From positions 21,546,118-21,610,117 of the forward strand of contig NC_083639.1 in the NCBI RefSeq assembly GCF_963576545.1: a DNA stretch of 64,000 bases, read 5' to 3'. This DNA comes from Limanda limanda. Lineage: Eukaryota > Chordata > Actinopteri > Pleuronectiformes > Pleuronectidae. The first letter of the stretch is position 1. Every line of letters starts with the position of its first letter. The position numbers and the translations under genes are program-made. The notes beneath the pieces were generated by a model. That model was given only the letters and a program-made list of their open reading frames with translations. It did not search any database and was not told where the DNA came from. Below are positions 24,081 through 32,923 of the stretch, in pieces.

Positions 24081-25084
24081 ACAAAAACGCGGTCGACCGC
24101 CGGTCGGCTTCTCTAGCGGCCTTACCACCCTGGAAACCCTGGAGTGCGTAGGATTCATACTAAAAGTGTACGTATGTACAAAAGCCGGAAATGGCGTAGG
24201 CAAAAGATAATTCTGATTTACAAAACCGTGCGCACGTACACCTGAACGCAATGTTTGCTTTATGAATCACAGTCCACCTGGAAGCGTTCGTACGTGGATC
24301 TGCCTCCAAATCCGCCCTCCACACGCCCACTTTCAACCATGAATGGTCAATGCAAAGCACGGCATTAATATTATTTGGTGCTGCTGACCAATGGGTTTCC
24401 ACCGTGAGTCCTGACGGAGTCACCGCATCAAGCGATGTGAAGAGGAAGTGAAACTTTCTGACACTGACATCGAGGTGTCTGTTAGTGAGGTGGAGGTGAA
24501 GAGCGACTTTATGGGACAGCAGTGATATCACTAATAAAGAAAATACACTGAAACTCTGCCACTGCTGCTGTGGATAACACTGTGTGAGATCAGACATCAC
24601 TGAACCCTCACTTCCTCCCCGTCCTTCCATTCACATGCACACATCGAGCAGATCCCCGCTCCACTGATTCCCTCACATCAGTGGATCCTCACCTCCTCTG
24701 GGATATTATTTGGAAAGTTTCTTAATTTGTTGTAAGTGATCTCCAGTGCGCTCTGTGCACTGGGTTCTCTCTGCGCTCTTTCCCGTCTCCAAAATGTTCG
24801 TACGCATGGGTCAGAGTTTGCGTGGAAATAGGCAAATTCTCCCGTCAAGTTTGTTTTTATAAATCCCAACGTTGGCGTGAGAGGTGGCGTACACACGTTT
24901 CAGGCCCGTTTGGTGCGTACGCAACGGTTATAAATGAGACCCTGGTTCCAATTCCAATTAATGCAGTGTAAATTATCATTCAAATAAGAGAATATCAAGC
25001 CTAGATTTTGAAGATTCAAATTCTTTGATAGAACTACTACCTGACCCTAGAGCTAAATCAACCACATATCCACCATGTATAGTT

Positions 25085-25320
25085 TTGCCTTGGACAGTGT
25101 ATCCCCTGGGGTATACTCTGGCCTGGAGGGGTATAGTATGGCCTAGGCGGTTTTACACCCCAGGGTATAGTTTGGCCTAGGCCAGTTTATCCCCTGGGGT
25201 ATACTCTGGCCTGGAGGGGTATAGTATGGCCTAGGCGGTTTTACACCCCAGGGTATAGTTTGGCCTAGGCCAGTTTATCCCCCGGGGTATACTCTGGCCC
25301 GGGCCAAAGTTTACCCAGGT
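25085..25320. repeat. Right subterminal palindromic array, 88-bp period
   Basis: CCCCTGGGGTATACTCTGGC occurs at 25103 and 25191, with a variant at about 25279, giving an 88-bp period for about 2.5 units. Each unit holds GGCCTAGGCC-type palindromes and CCCCAGGG/CCCCTGGGG pairs. Confidence 0.75.
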
Positions 25321-25484
25321 TTAATTTGGGCGGGGGTTAATTTGGCCTGTTACACCTGTACAAAGGATTAACATGGGAGTGGATGGGAGTCAGCTGTTAT
25401 TTAAGGCATGGCGCTGCGCGTACGCGACGCTTCAGCGCCCGGTGTAAACCCGGCGTTAGGATCCACGCGCCTCATGGATTCCTG

Positions 25485-25502
25485 AACCCTAACCCTAACC
25501 CT
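25485..25502. repeat. Short interstitial telomere-like repeat
   Basis: Three CCCTAA units, just outside the nested block and inside the giant element. Confidence 0.8.
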
Positions 25503-26202
25503 ATATACAGGACAAAGCACAGATAAGGTGTACTCAAAAAACGTTAACCATTCCTGAATCTGGCAGTAACATCACAAAATCTGGAATAGCAGTCTGAAAA
25601 GCAGCTTCTATTCGACATTTTGAATAAATTAGCAAGTAGGCCAAATCCAAACTTATTGGTGAAAAATCCCAGGACACATAAATGGGTAATGACTGCTAAC
25701 ACTTACTTTGTATGTGTGCCTTGTGCATTCAGGTGCCCAACCATCATTTTGTATCCAGAGTTGGGATGATGCTGCAGAATTTGGGTCACAGTTGCATCCA
25801 GATCGTTGTCCTCCAATGGAGATAATAATTCATGGACTCTGATCATCCAAAAGAACAAGAAAAAAGTCAAAAGAGACCACAAACGACAACCTACTGTCGA
25901 AGGATATTTACCATTGTTTGAGTTTATAAGTGTCAAACTACTCAAGTTTGCTTAATAGGTGTCACATCTGCCTTTTTTTATGCTTCACTCCAGAAATAGT
26001 TTGACAGATTATCTGACGAACTGAAGAGGCTAATTCATGGCAACCACGGTCCATGTGTATGAACTAACGCTGAAACATAAAGTTGCTAATCGCAAGGAAG
26101 AAATCAATTCAGTCTCTCAGCATTATAGCGATTGGGACACTACTTCATTCATCAAAAACTATATATGTATATATATATATTCTTCAGAGAAGAAATGTTA
26201 AA

Positions 26203-26290
26203 TAGGGATGCACCGATATGGAAATTCTTGGCCGATACCGATGTTTAAAACAACTATCTAGACGATAGACGATACTTGTTTATTTTTTGT
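26203..26290 (+). mobile_element. Left end of a TAGGGATGCACCGATA hAT MITE
   Basis: TAGGGATGCACCGATATGG and GGCCGATACCGATG are the typical start of a widespread fish hAT MITE family. I find no matching right end (GTGCATCCCTA) nearby, so the copy is truncated or joined to another repeat. Confidence 0.5.
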
Positions 26291-26448
26291 TGTTATTCAT
26301 TCACCCTTTTGTGCCAGGAAAATGATTAAATCATTATTTAAAAAGATATTTTAAATTATTTCAGCCCTTTATCACTCTTATGTTTTGATAAGCACAAATT
26401 CAATCAGATTTATGAAACAATCTTTGGTTTAACTAAACTTTATTTAAC

Positions 26449-26570
26449 GGAGACATATTATGCCCATTTTACTACAAGTTGATATGGTTCCTTGGGGGCT
26501 TAATGAAATGTCTGTAACATATTTTGGTCAAAAAACCAAAAGGATAATTTAAAACAGCACCCTTTTTACC
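26449..26570. repeat. Dispersed fish repeat, unclassified
   Basis: Contains GGAGACATATTATGCCCATT and GTTGATATGGTTCC, which I remember from many teleost sequences. The class is unknown to me and no ends were found. Confidence 0.3.
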
Positions 26571-26636
26571 CTGTCTAAAACAGATTGACCTGAAGTGCCA
26601 ATAGTTAACCGCGCTTCATTGAATTTCTTCACTTTG

Positions 26637-26790
26637 ACGCGAACGGAGGCGTAGCTGAGGTGAGCTGCGAGAAGGGCCCGACACTAGTCCAGAGTCGCCG
26701 CCCCCGAACGCCGTACCCGGTCCAGTTTGCGGGCCGCCTTCCGCACCGGCGACGGACACCGCCCTGCGGTCCAAGAGAAAGAAAGCCCAG
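26637..26790 (-). pseudogene. 28S rRNA variable-region fragment
   Basis: The GC-rich block stands out from its AT-rich surroundings. On the minus strand it reads GGCGGCGACTCTGGAC, then CGGGCCCTTCTCG and CACCTCAGCTACG, close to a vertebrate 28S expansion-segment stretch I remember as GGCGACTCTGGACGC..CGGGCCCTTCCCGTGGATC. Only about 150 bp are present, without conserved 28S core on either side, so it is a dispersed fragment and not an rRNA gene. Confidence 0.55.
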
Positions 26791-27298
26791 TGCGCTGGTG
26801 CGGATATTGTAGGGGTATAATATACGATGTAACAATTAAGTTAATACTAAACGCAGTACAATTACCTTATCCCATGCTGTGCCATCCTCCGACGAATGGT
26901 TCCCTCGCTCACACTGAACAGGTGTGCTATTTCCCCAGCAGTGTGCCCCAAATTGAGGTGAGCTTCGATAATATCGGGGGGCAAAAAGAATGACGGGCGT
27001 CCAAAGGTTGCGTCTTCGTCTTCTGTCTCTTGAGAGGATGGATAGTAGGTGGGTAACTTCTTGAAGACTGGCCAACACTGCTGGGTGGACTTCCACTTCC
27101 ATTTCAGCGTTGAGCTGAGCTAAATCGTTCACCAATCCATCTAGACGAAACTGAATATAGTCCTTGGGTGCATGGTTCTCTACATCGTTCGCTAATGACC
27201 GTAAACCATTTGCGATGCCTCGTAAAAAAGACGACATTTATAGGCCACTGGTGGATAGAATACATACCTAAAATGTAACTGGTTAAGTGGGCTGATAT

Positions 27299-27580
27299 CA
27301 AACAGCTGCTGGACACCAGTCAGCATTGAAAGGCAGAAGTAGTAGAACTGGATCATTACATTCCTTTGACCAATCCTGCATGAGACTGCGGTTAGACCCG
27401 CCTTTCTCATTAGCATAAGCACACAGAAATGAGGGAATAAATGTGGAAATATATTTAAGACATTTCTGTTGTTATTAACGTATTCATTTATGTATTTCCT
27501 TTTTTTAAATTTATGTATTTCTGTATTTATTTATACATTTATTTATTTAATTATACTTAAGTCATGTATGGTCCTCCATA
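27299..27580 (-). repeat. Right terminal inverted repeat of the 15.8-kb element
   Basis: Reverse complement of 11808-11957 in two blocks (27484-27580 and 27299-27358). The intervening 27361-27483 contains GGTCAA/GCAGGATT/GAGACTG words shared with the foldback MITE at 12322-12619. AGTGAC follows at 27581. Confidence 0.75.
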
Positions 27581-27586
27581 AGTGAC

Positions 27587-30173
27587 AGCTCTGTGCCAGC
27601 AGGCTTGTTAAGTCAAGCTCCATGACTGGAAGCTTATTAGAGTCACAGCTGAGGAAGCCCATGATACAAGACTTGAAACTAAGCTTTCTAATAATGTTGA
27701 GGGTTGCTCAAATAGAATGGTGCAATGTAGCCAATTAAATTATATTATATAAGTAGCAGTTCACACCGAAAAATAAAGGTTCTAACGAGAACCATAAATG
27801 GTAGCAGGAGGTCCTGTAAAGAACCATTTCTACAAACAGTACTATAACAAACCCCCAAAGATGCCTAAAGAAAAAGATGCCTAATCAAGAACAGTTCTTG
27901 GAGGCACCATTTAAGACGCTCCAAATAACTGAAGTAAGAGTGTGTTCTCCAAATAATTTTTTTTTTGACAGTTATGTGTGGACCCAACTGGTTCAATAAA
28001 GAAACTTCTAGTTATTGAATTAAATGAGTAACTTAAGAGGTTTAAAAATACTTACAATTAATGCCTCGGCAACTTGACACAAACCCTATATATACTGTAC
28101 AGCAGGCAAAATACTGGACATAAATGTGCTGTACCAAAAAAACATATTTCTGTGTCTTTCAAGGAAAATAAACCTCTAACTACATTAAGGCCCTGTTCAG
28201 ATCTGGAATTAATATCTGCCCTAAGGGATCTCATCATAAGTAGCCTGCATTAAAGGTTCAGTGTGTATTATTAATGACATCAAATTTAATGACATATAGT
28301 GGTGGAGATGCCTGTTGCAGCTGAATCCCCCTCACCTCACCCTCACCTTCCAAACATGAAAGAGAACCTGTGGTAGTCTTTAGTTGTAATACAATCTCAG
28401 AAGGTGTTGAGTTTATTCTGTCTGGGCTACTGTTAATTATATTGTAAGAGTTCATTTTATATTAAATGAACAATTCATTAACATGTCAAATAAAGTACGG
28501 TGTTGGAGGTTAAAAAAAATTTAAATTTAAGTTTCACTTAATTCTGTGAACCAAGAACATGCCAAGCGCTGATACAAAAAATCAAGTATCCATTTTTTCT
28601 GTAAAAAAAAGGACAGGGAAAGTATCAGCAATAAAAACATCAACAAACAAAACTACAGTCTTCTTCGGACTGCATAATGGTGATTAAAAAAGAGTTTAAA
28701 CCATATTTTTGTAATGGATTCTAGAATCCTGCGCACAGGTATATTACCTTGATATAGCAAGCTAGATAACAGGCTATCTTATGGAGGCGAGTCTGCATCG
28801 TCTACTTTCAGTGTCAAACGTGCCTCCCCTTCAAATGAGCGTGTCCTGCTTCCATGGAAAGAGAGGTCCGCCGTACAAATATTGGAGGGAGTTTTTTTTC
28901 GGGCTATGTTTAATGGTGAAGTTCTCCCATACTTTTGACTTTCTGGTACGTGATGATGTTGCAACGGACGCCGCCATTGGTCCATGTTTTGACACTATTG
29001 CACATGCACGACTTGCAGGGAGAGAGATGGCTCACTCCACAGCTACTTCCATCAGCACCTGTAAATCAACGTTTAGTTCAGCTGCACGGCACGAAAAACA
29101 CGCGCTATGATGTAACCAACGAATCATCGACGATTATATTCTTCGGCGACAATTTTTATCATCGATTTTTGTTGACTACGTTGATTAATCGTTGCACCCC
29201 TAATAACAACTATATGGCAAATTTAAAAACATGACCAAACTTTTGGCAGTAATGCATTGCAGATACCTGAGGTACAAATGACTAATGAATTTTTAAAGCA
29301 ACCCTTTACATTTGTGAAAACCTAAAACTGAGCGCCGTCAGCCTCGGGGCACAGTTGAATCATCTCACAGGTACATATATGCACCAGATGTTTGAGATTT
29401 TACAAAAGCTCATCATAGACAAAGGTGAGATGGAAACAGCCATGTACTTTAAAGCAGACAGCATATACTGTGCAATAGAACACAATGGGCCTTTAAATGA
29501 GGAAAGGCTAAGGGCTTACATATCGTTTTAAAGTAATTAACCAACTGACGCAATATTGAAAATACATGACTATCAATATTACAGGGACAGACATGTTTAC
29601 ATTCAATATTAGCAAATGATGAGAGATTACGTGTTTTTCATATTTGGACCTGGAAAGCACACTAGGTTCACAATCTTCTCGCCCACTAACGATTTCCTGA
29701 GAGTAAAAATTATTTTTATTTCCGACACATACAGATATGTTTCATTGCTGTGTTTTTCACCACAGCAGGTCAGCACCTGGAAATTGGTATCATGACAGGG
29801 TGCGCATCTTCCCTCCAGCAATCACTATTTCAGCGGAGGAAATCTTCATGGTATCGAAATGTTTTTTGGTAGAAATAGGCGGCGAGGAGAATTCACGTCC
29901 CAAACATAATGATAACCATTGCAACAATAACAGCCTGTATTAAAAACATCTTGCTAACAGATTGATGAACCCAAAAGGTGGTAAAACAATGCTGAGTTTT
30001 CTTGTAGGGGAGAGGGGGGAGATGGTTGACAAGATTTAGAGAGCAGAAGGATGGGAGAGATGAAGGCGGTTAACAGGATAGAGGGAGGTGGGATGTTGAG
30101 GGAGAGGTCGGGGGGATTAAAGGGAAGATGGAGTTTCTTCTTTTTTCTTCTACCTCCTCTTTCGGGCCTCGTC
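27587..30173. other. Non-coding stretch with a hAT end
   Basis: Mostly AT-rich unique DNA. Around 28780-29110 short ORFs occur on both strands without a recognisable domain, in GC-richer sequence that may belong to the hAT remnant ending at 29202. 29300-30170 shows nothing that I can name. Confidence 0.4.
29105..29202 (-). mobile_element. hAT element terminus (TGCACCCCTA end)
   Basis: AATCATCGACGATT...GTTGATTAATCGTTGCACCCCTA is the usual terminal sequence of a fish hAT family, the reverse of TAGGGGTGCAACGATTAATC. The opposite end was not found, so this is a partial copy. Confidence 0.5.
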
Positions 30174-32789
30174 TCATTCCACTTCTTTTTCTCCTCCTCT
30201 TCCCAGGTTTTCTTTATTTTCCTGTTCCTCCTCTATTTCATCCCCTTCCTCTTTTCTGTCGCCTTTACTTTCCAGACACTTCTCCTCAGTGTCCATTGTG
30301 TGACTCTCCAGTTCCTTTATTTGGTTGAAGCTGGCCTCCTTCTCATTCTCCTCAGTTCTAAGACTGTCCTTCAGAGCAGTGATTTTCATCCTCATGTAAG
30401 TTACGCTCTGGATGGTGTAAGTCTGGACGGCCTTCAGCTTGGTCATGAGCCCCAGGTTCCTGTCTGCAAGTTCTGTATTCTCCGTTTTGACACTGGCTAA
30501 GATTTTATCCTTTTCCCGGATGATCTGTTCCACCTTCTTCTCGCAGGCTTTCATCAACTCTGTTTTGTCCTTCTGAGTCTCGGCCTGCTGGAGTTGGAAA
30601 CAAGCATTCAGAGATTTAACTTCTTTGTCCTTTGCTGTAAATTTCTTGTCCATCTCCTTCTTCTCTGACTTTAAAGATCCAATCTCATCCTGCATCTTCT
30701 CCTCCTTTTCTTTAAACTGCAAGTTGCTATATATCAGTTCCCTATTTTCATTTTTTAAGCTGGCAATGTCTTCAAAGTTTTCCTGGATGATCGGTTCCAA
30801 CTTCTTCTGGTGTTTCTTTAACAGTTCATCTACCTTTTGGGTCTTCAGCTTGGCCATGAGCTCCAGGTTCCTGTCTGCCAGTACTGTGTTCTCCGTTTTT
30901 ACACTGGCTAAGATTTGATCCTTTTCCCGGATGATCTGTTCCACCTTCTTCTCGCAGGCTTTCATCAACTGTGTTTTGTCCTTCTGAGTCTCGGCCTGAT
31001 GGAGTTGAAGACGAGCTTTCAGTGACTTCACTTCTTTCTCCGTCTCTTTCAACCTGTGCTTGATCTCTTTCTCTGTTTCCAACCCTCCGTGTGCACCTTT
31101 TGCAGCCTTCAGCTGAAAAAGGTCATATCTAGTCTTGACCAAAGACGACCTTAAAGATCCAATCTCCTCCTGCATCTTCTCCTCCTTTTCTTTAAATTGC
31201 AAGCTGCTATCTATCTGTTCCCTATTTTCATTTTTTAAGCTGGCAATGTCTTCAAAGTTTTCCTGGATGATCGGTTCCAACTTCTTTTGGTGTTTTTTTA
31301 ACAGTTCATCTTCTACCTTTTGGGTCTTCAGCTTGGCCATGAGCTCCAGGTTCCTGTCTGCCAGTACTGTATTGTCCGTTTTGACACTGGCTAAGATTTG
31401 ATCCTTTTCCCGTATGATCTGTTCCACCTTCTTCTCGCAGGCTTTAATCAACTGTTTTTTGTCCTTCTGAGTCTCGGCCTGATGGAGTTGAAGACGAGCT
31501 TTCAGTGACTTCACTTCTTTCTCCGTCTCTTTCAACCTGTGCTTGATCTCCTTCTCTGTTTCCAACCCTCCGTGTGCACCTTTTGCAGCCTTCAGCTGAA
31601 AAAGGTCATATCTAGTCTTGACCAAAGACGACCTTAAAGATCCAATCTCCTCCTGCATCTTCTCCTCCTTTTCTTTAAACTGCAAGCTGCTATCTATCTG
31701 TTCCCTATTTTCATTTTTTAAGCTGGCAATGTCTTCAAAGTTTTCCTGGATGATCGGTTCCAACTTCTTTTGGTGTTTTTTTAACAGTTCATCGTCTACC
31801 TTTTGGGTCTTCAGCTTGGCCATGAGCTCCAGGTTCCTGTCTGCCAGTACTGTATTGTCCGTTTTGACACTGGCTAAGATTTGATTCTTTTCCCGTATGA
31901 TCTGTTCCACCTTCTTCTCGCAGGCTTTCATCAACTGTTTTTTGTCCTTCTGATTCTCGGCCTGATGGAGTTGAAGACGAGCTTTCAGTGACTTCACTTC
32001 TTTCTCTGTCTCTTTCAACCTGTGCTTGATCTCCTTCTCTGTTTCCAACCCTCCGTGTGCACCTTTTGCAGCCTTCAGCTGAAAAAGGTCATATCTAGTC
32101 TTGACCAAAGACGACCTTAAAGATCCAATCTCCTCCTGCATCTTCTCCTCCTTTTCTTTAAACTGCAAGCTGCTATCTATCTGTTCCCTATTTTCATTTT
32201 TTAAGCTGGCAATGTCTTCAAAGTTTTCCTGGATGATCGGCTCCAACTTCTTCTGGTGTTTTTTTAACAGTTCATCTTTTGCCTTCTGGGTCTTCAGCTT
32301 GGCCATGAGCTCCAGGTTCCTGTCTGCCAGTACTGTATTCTCCGTTTTGACACTCGCTAAGATTTGATCCTTTTCCCGGATGATCAGTTCCACCTTCTTC
32401 TTGCAGGCTTTCATCAACTCTGTTTTGTCCTTCTGAGTCTCGGCCTGATGGAGTTGAAGACGAGCTTTCAGTGACTTTACTTCTTTCTCCGTCTCTTTCA
32501 ACCTTTGCTTGATCTCCTTCTCTGTTTCCAACCCTCCGTGTGCACCTTTTGCAGCCCTCAGCTGAAAAAGGTCACATCTAGTCTTGACCAAAGACGACTT
32601 TAAAGATCCAATCTCATTCTGCATCTTCTCCTCCTTTTCTTTAAACTGCAAGTTGCTATCTATCAGTTCCCTATTTTCATTTTTTAAGCTGGCAATGACT
32701 TCATACTTTTCCTGGATGATTGGCTCCATCTTCTTCTGGTGTTTTATTAACAGTTCCTCTTTTACCTTCTGGGTCTTCAGCTTGGCCAT
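30174..32789 (-). CDS. Coiled-coil repeat protein, 871 aa, unidentified
   Basis: The longest open frame in the window. It consists of about five tandem copies of a 161-residue unit (483 bp): MAKLKTQKV..., then LEPIIQENFEDIASLKNENR, LQFKEKEEKM, SSLVKTRYDLFQLKAAKGAH, LKETEKEVKSLKARLQL, EKKVEQIIREKDQILASVKT, NTVLADRNLEL. Units 2-4 are nearly identical; unit 5 has lost part of its middle. A unique acidic C-terminus follows (EEGDEIEEEQENKENLGRG). The Lys/Glu/Leu/Gln heptad pattern predicts a long coiled coil; there is no signal peptide or membrane segment. The frame remains open about 100 nt upstream of the chosen Met, into a partial unit, so the true start or a 5' exon may lie there. Automatic annotation would probably call it golgin- or trichohyalin-like on composition alone. 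Confidence 0.6.
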   Translation of the reverse strand: MAKLKTQKVKEELLIKHQKKMEPIIQEKYEVIASLKNENRELIDSNLQFKEKEEKMQNEIGSLKSSLVKTRCDLFQLRAAKGAHGGLETEKEIKQRLKETEKEVKSLKARLQLHQAETQKDKTELMKACKKKVELIIREKDQILASVKTENTVLADRNLELMAKLKTQKAKDELLKKHQKKLEPIIQENFEDIASLKNENREQIDSSLQFKEKEEKMQEEIGSLRSSLVKTRYDLFQLKAAKGAHGGLETEKEIKHRLKETEKEVKSLKARLQLHQAENQKDKKQLMKACEKKVEQIIREKNQILASVKTDNTVLADRNLELMAKLKTQKVDDELLKKHQKKLEPIIQENFEDIASLKNENREQIDSSLQFKEKEEKMQEEIGSLRSSLVKTRYDLFQLKAAKGAHGGLETEKEIKHRLKETEKEVKSLKARLQLHQAETQKDKKQLIKACEKKVEQIIREKDQILASVKTDNTVLADRNLELMAKLKTQKVEDELLKKHQKKLEPIIQENFEDIASLKNENREQIDSSLQFKEKEEKMQEEIGSLRSSLVKTRYDLFQLKAAKGAHGGLETEKEIKHRLKETEKEVKSLKARLQLHQAETQKDKTQLMKACEKKVEQIIREKDQILASVKTENTVLADRNLELMAKLKTQKVDELLKKHQKKLEPIIQENFEDIASLKNENRELIYSNLQFKEKEEKMQDEIGSLKSEKKEMDKKFTAKDKEVKSLNACFQLQQAETQKDKTELMKACEKKVEQIIREKDKILASVKTENTELADRNLGLMTKLKAVQTYTIQSVTYMRMKITALKDSLRTEENEKEASFNQIKELESHTMDTEEKCLESKGDRKEEGDEIEEEQENKENLGRGGEKEVE

Positions 32790-32870
32790 GAGCTCCAGGT
32801 TCCTGTCTGCCAGTACTGTATTCTCCGTTTTTACACTGGCTAAGATTTGTTGGCTGAACCTGTTGCAGTT
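30174..32870 (-). repeat. 483-bp coding tandem repeat array
   Basis: Equivalent positions recur at 31135, 31618, 32101 and 32584, exactly 483 bp apart. The array starts with a partial unit at about 32870 and ends with a shortened unit near 30500. High identity of the central units indicates recent duplication or gene conversion. Confidence 0.92.
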
Positions 32871-32923
32871 TTGGTGTTGGAGCTGTTTTCTTCTGACAAT
32901 CTCTTTCTTGGACCTGTTGTCTT

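Larger units (their letters stand above)
19597..24141 (+). mobile_element. hAT transposon, 4.5 kb, multi-exon (third nest level)
   Basis: Starts CAGGGTTTCCCCC and ends GGAAACCCTG, inverted ends of the hAT type. GAGTG directly flanks both sides (19592-19596 and 24142-24146), so the duplication looks like 5 bp rather than the usual 8. The element carries a complete 11-exon transposase-like gene and a polyadenylation signal (AATAAA, 23996). It was hit by a MITE at 21064 and has a stop codon and a frameshift, so it is not autonomous as read. Confidence 0.8.
19575..24942. mobile_element. GGGTCTCATTTATAA-ended DNA element (second nest level)
   Basis: 15-bp inverted ends: GGGTCTCATTTATAA at 19575-19589 and TTATAAATGAGACCC at 24928-24942. 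Only about 20 bp of the left side precede the hAT insertion; the remaining 0.8 kb lie at 24142-24942 and contain GTACGCAC-type words close to the end. I remember this as a very common teleost family, possibly PIF/Harbinger-like. No long coding frame and no clear target duplication are visible. Confidence 0.6.
19245..25356. mobile_element. Palindrome-rich DNA element, outermost of a four-level nest
   Basis: The left end GGTGTAACAGGC (19245-19256) is matched by its reverse complement at 25345-25356. Both subterminal regions carry arrays rich in the palindrome GGCCTAGGCC and in TACCCCGGGTA-like words: a roughly 34-bp unit on the left (19258-19400) and an 88-bp unit on the right (25085-25320). 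I could not identify a target duplication. Without its nested insertions the element would be about 0.75 kb. The superfamily is unknown. Confidence 0.6.
25707..27237 (-). pseudogene. Integrase-like (rve family) gene, 5' exons only
   Basis: Two exons are visible on the minus strand. Exon 1 (27237-26866) starts MSSFLRGIANGLRSLANDVE and ends in a helix-turn-helix-like stretch, HTAGEIAHLFSVSEGTIRRR. Exon 2 (25838-25707) reads VHELLSPLEDNDLDATVTQI and HHPNSGYKMMVGHLNAQG. The splice borders are canonical (ATAAG/GTAATT; GATGATCAG) and the phase is continuous. This arrangement is that of a multi-copy fish family whose later exons encode a retroviral-type integrase core; that core, with its Asp-Asp-Glu residues, is absent here. 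Exon 1 changes frame near 27030, between HPAVLASLQEV and SSQETEDEDATFGRPSFF, so it is frameshifted. The gene lies just inside the right terminal repeat of the giant element and points towards the HECT-like gene. Confidence 0.6.
11808..27580. mobile_element. 15.8-kb DNA transposon with HECT-like and integrase-like genes
   Basis: The ends are inverted copies of each other: TATGGAGGACCATACATGAC at 11808 and its reverse complement ending at 27580. The similarity continues inward for about 85 bp and then in a second block of about 60 bp. AGTGAC flanks both ends as a direct repeat (11802-11807 and 27581-27586), as a 6-bp target duplication would. Inside, a HECT-like gene runs rightward and an integrase-like gene runs leftward. 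About 10.2 kb of the interior is accounted for by later insertions described separately, leaving roughly 5.6 kb of original element. The 3' exons of both genes are absent, so the copy is dead. The 6-bp duplication, TA..TA ends and integrase-like gene recall the IS3EU superfamily; that name is from memory and unverified. Confidence 0.7.

Noticed and set aside
26637..26790. Considered as a functional rRNA gene
   Set aside because: Only about 150 bp of a variable region, with no 28S core on either side.
11808..27580. Considered that the matching ends are just two copies of a short repeat in opposite orientation
   Set aside because: The identical AGTGAC outside both ends and the placement of two converging genes just inside favour one element, although this alternative is not excluded.
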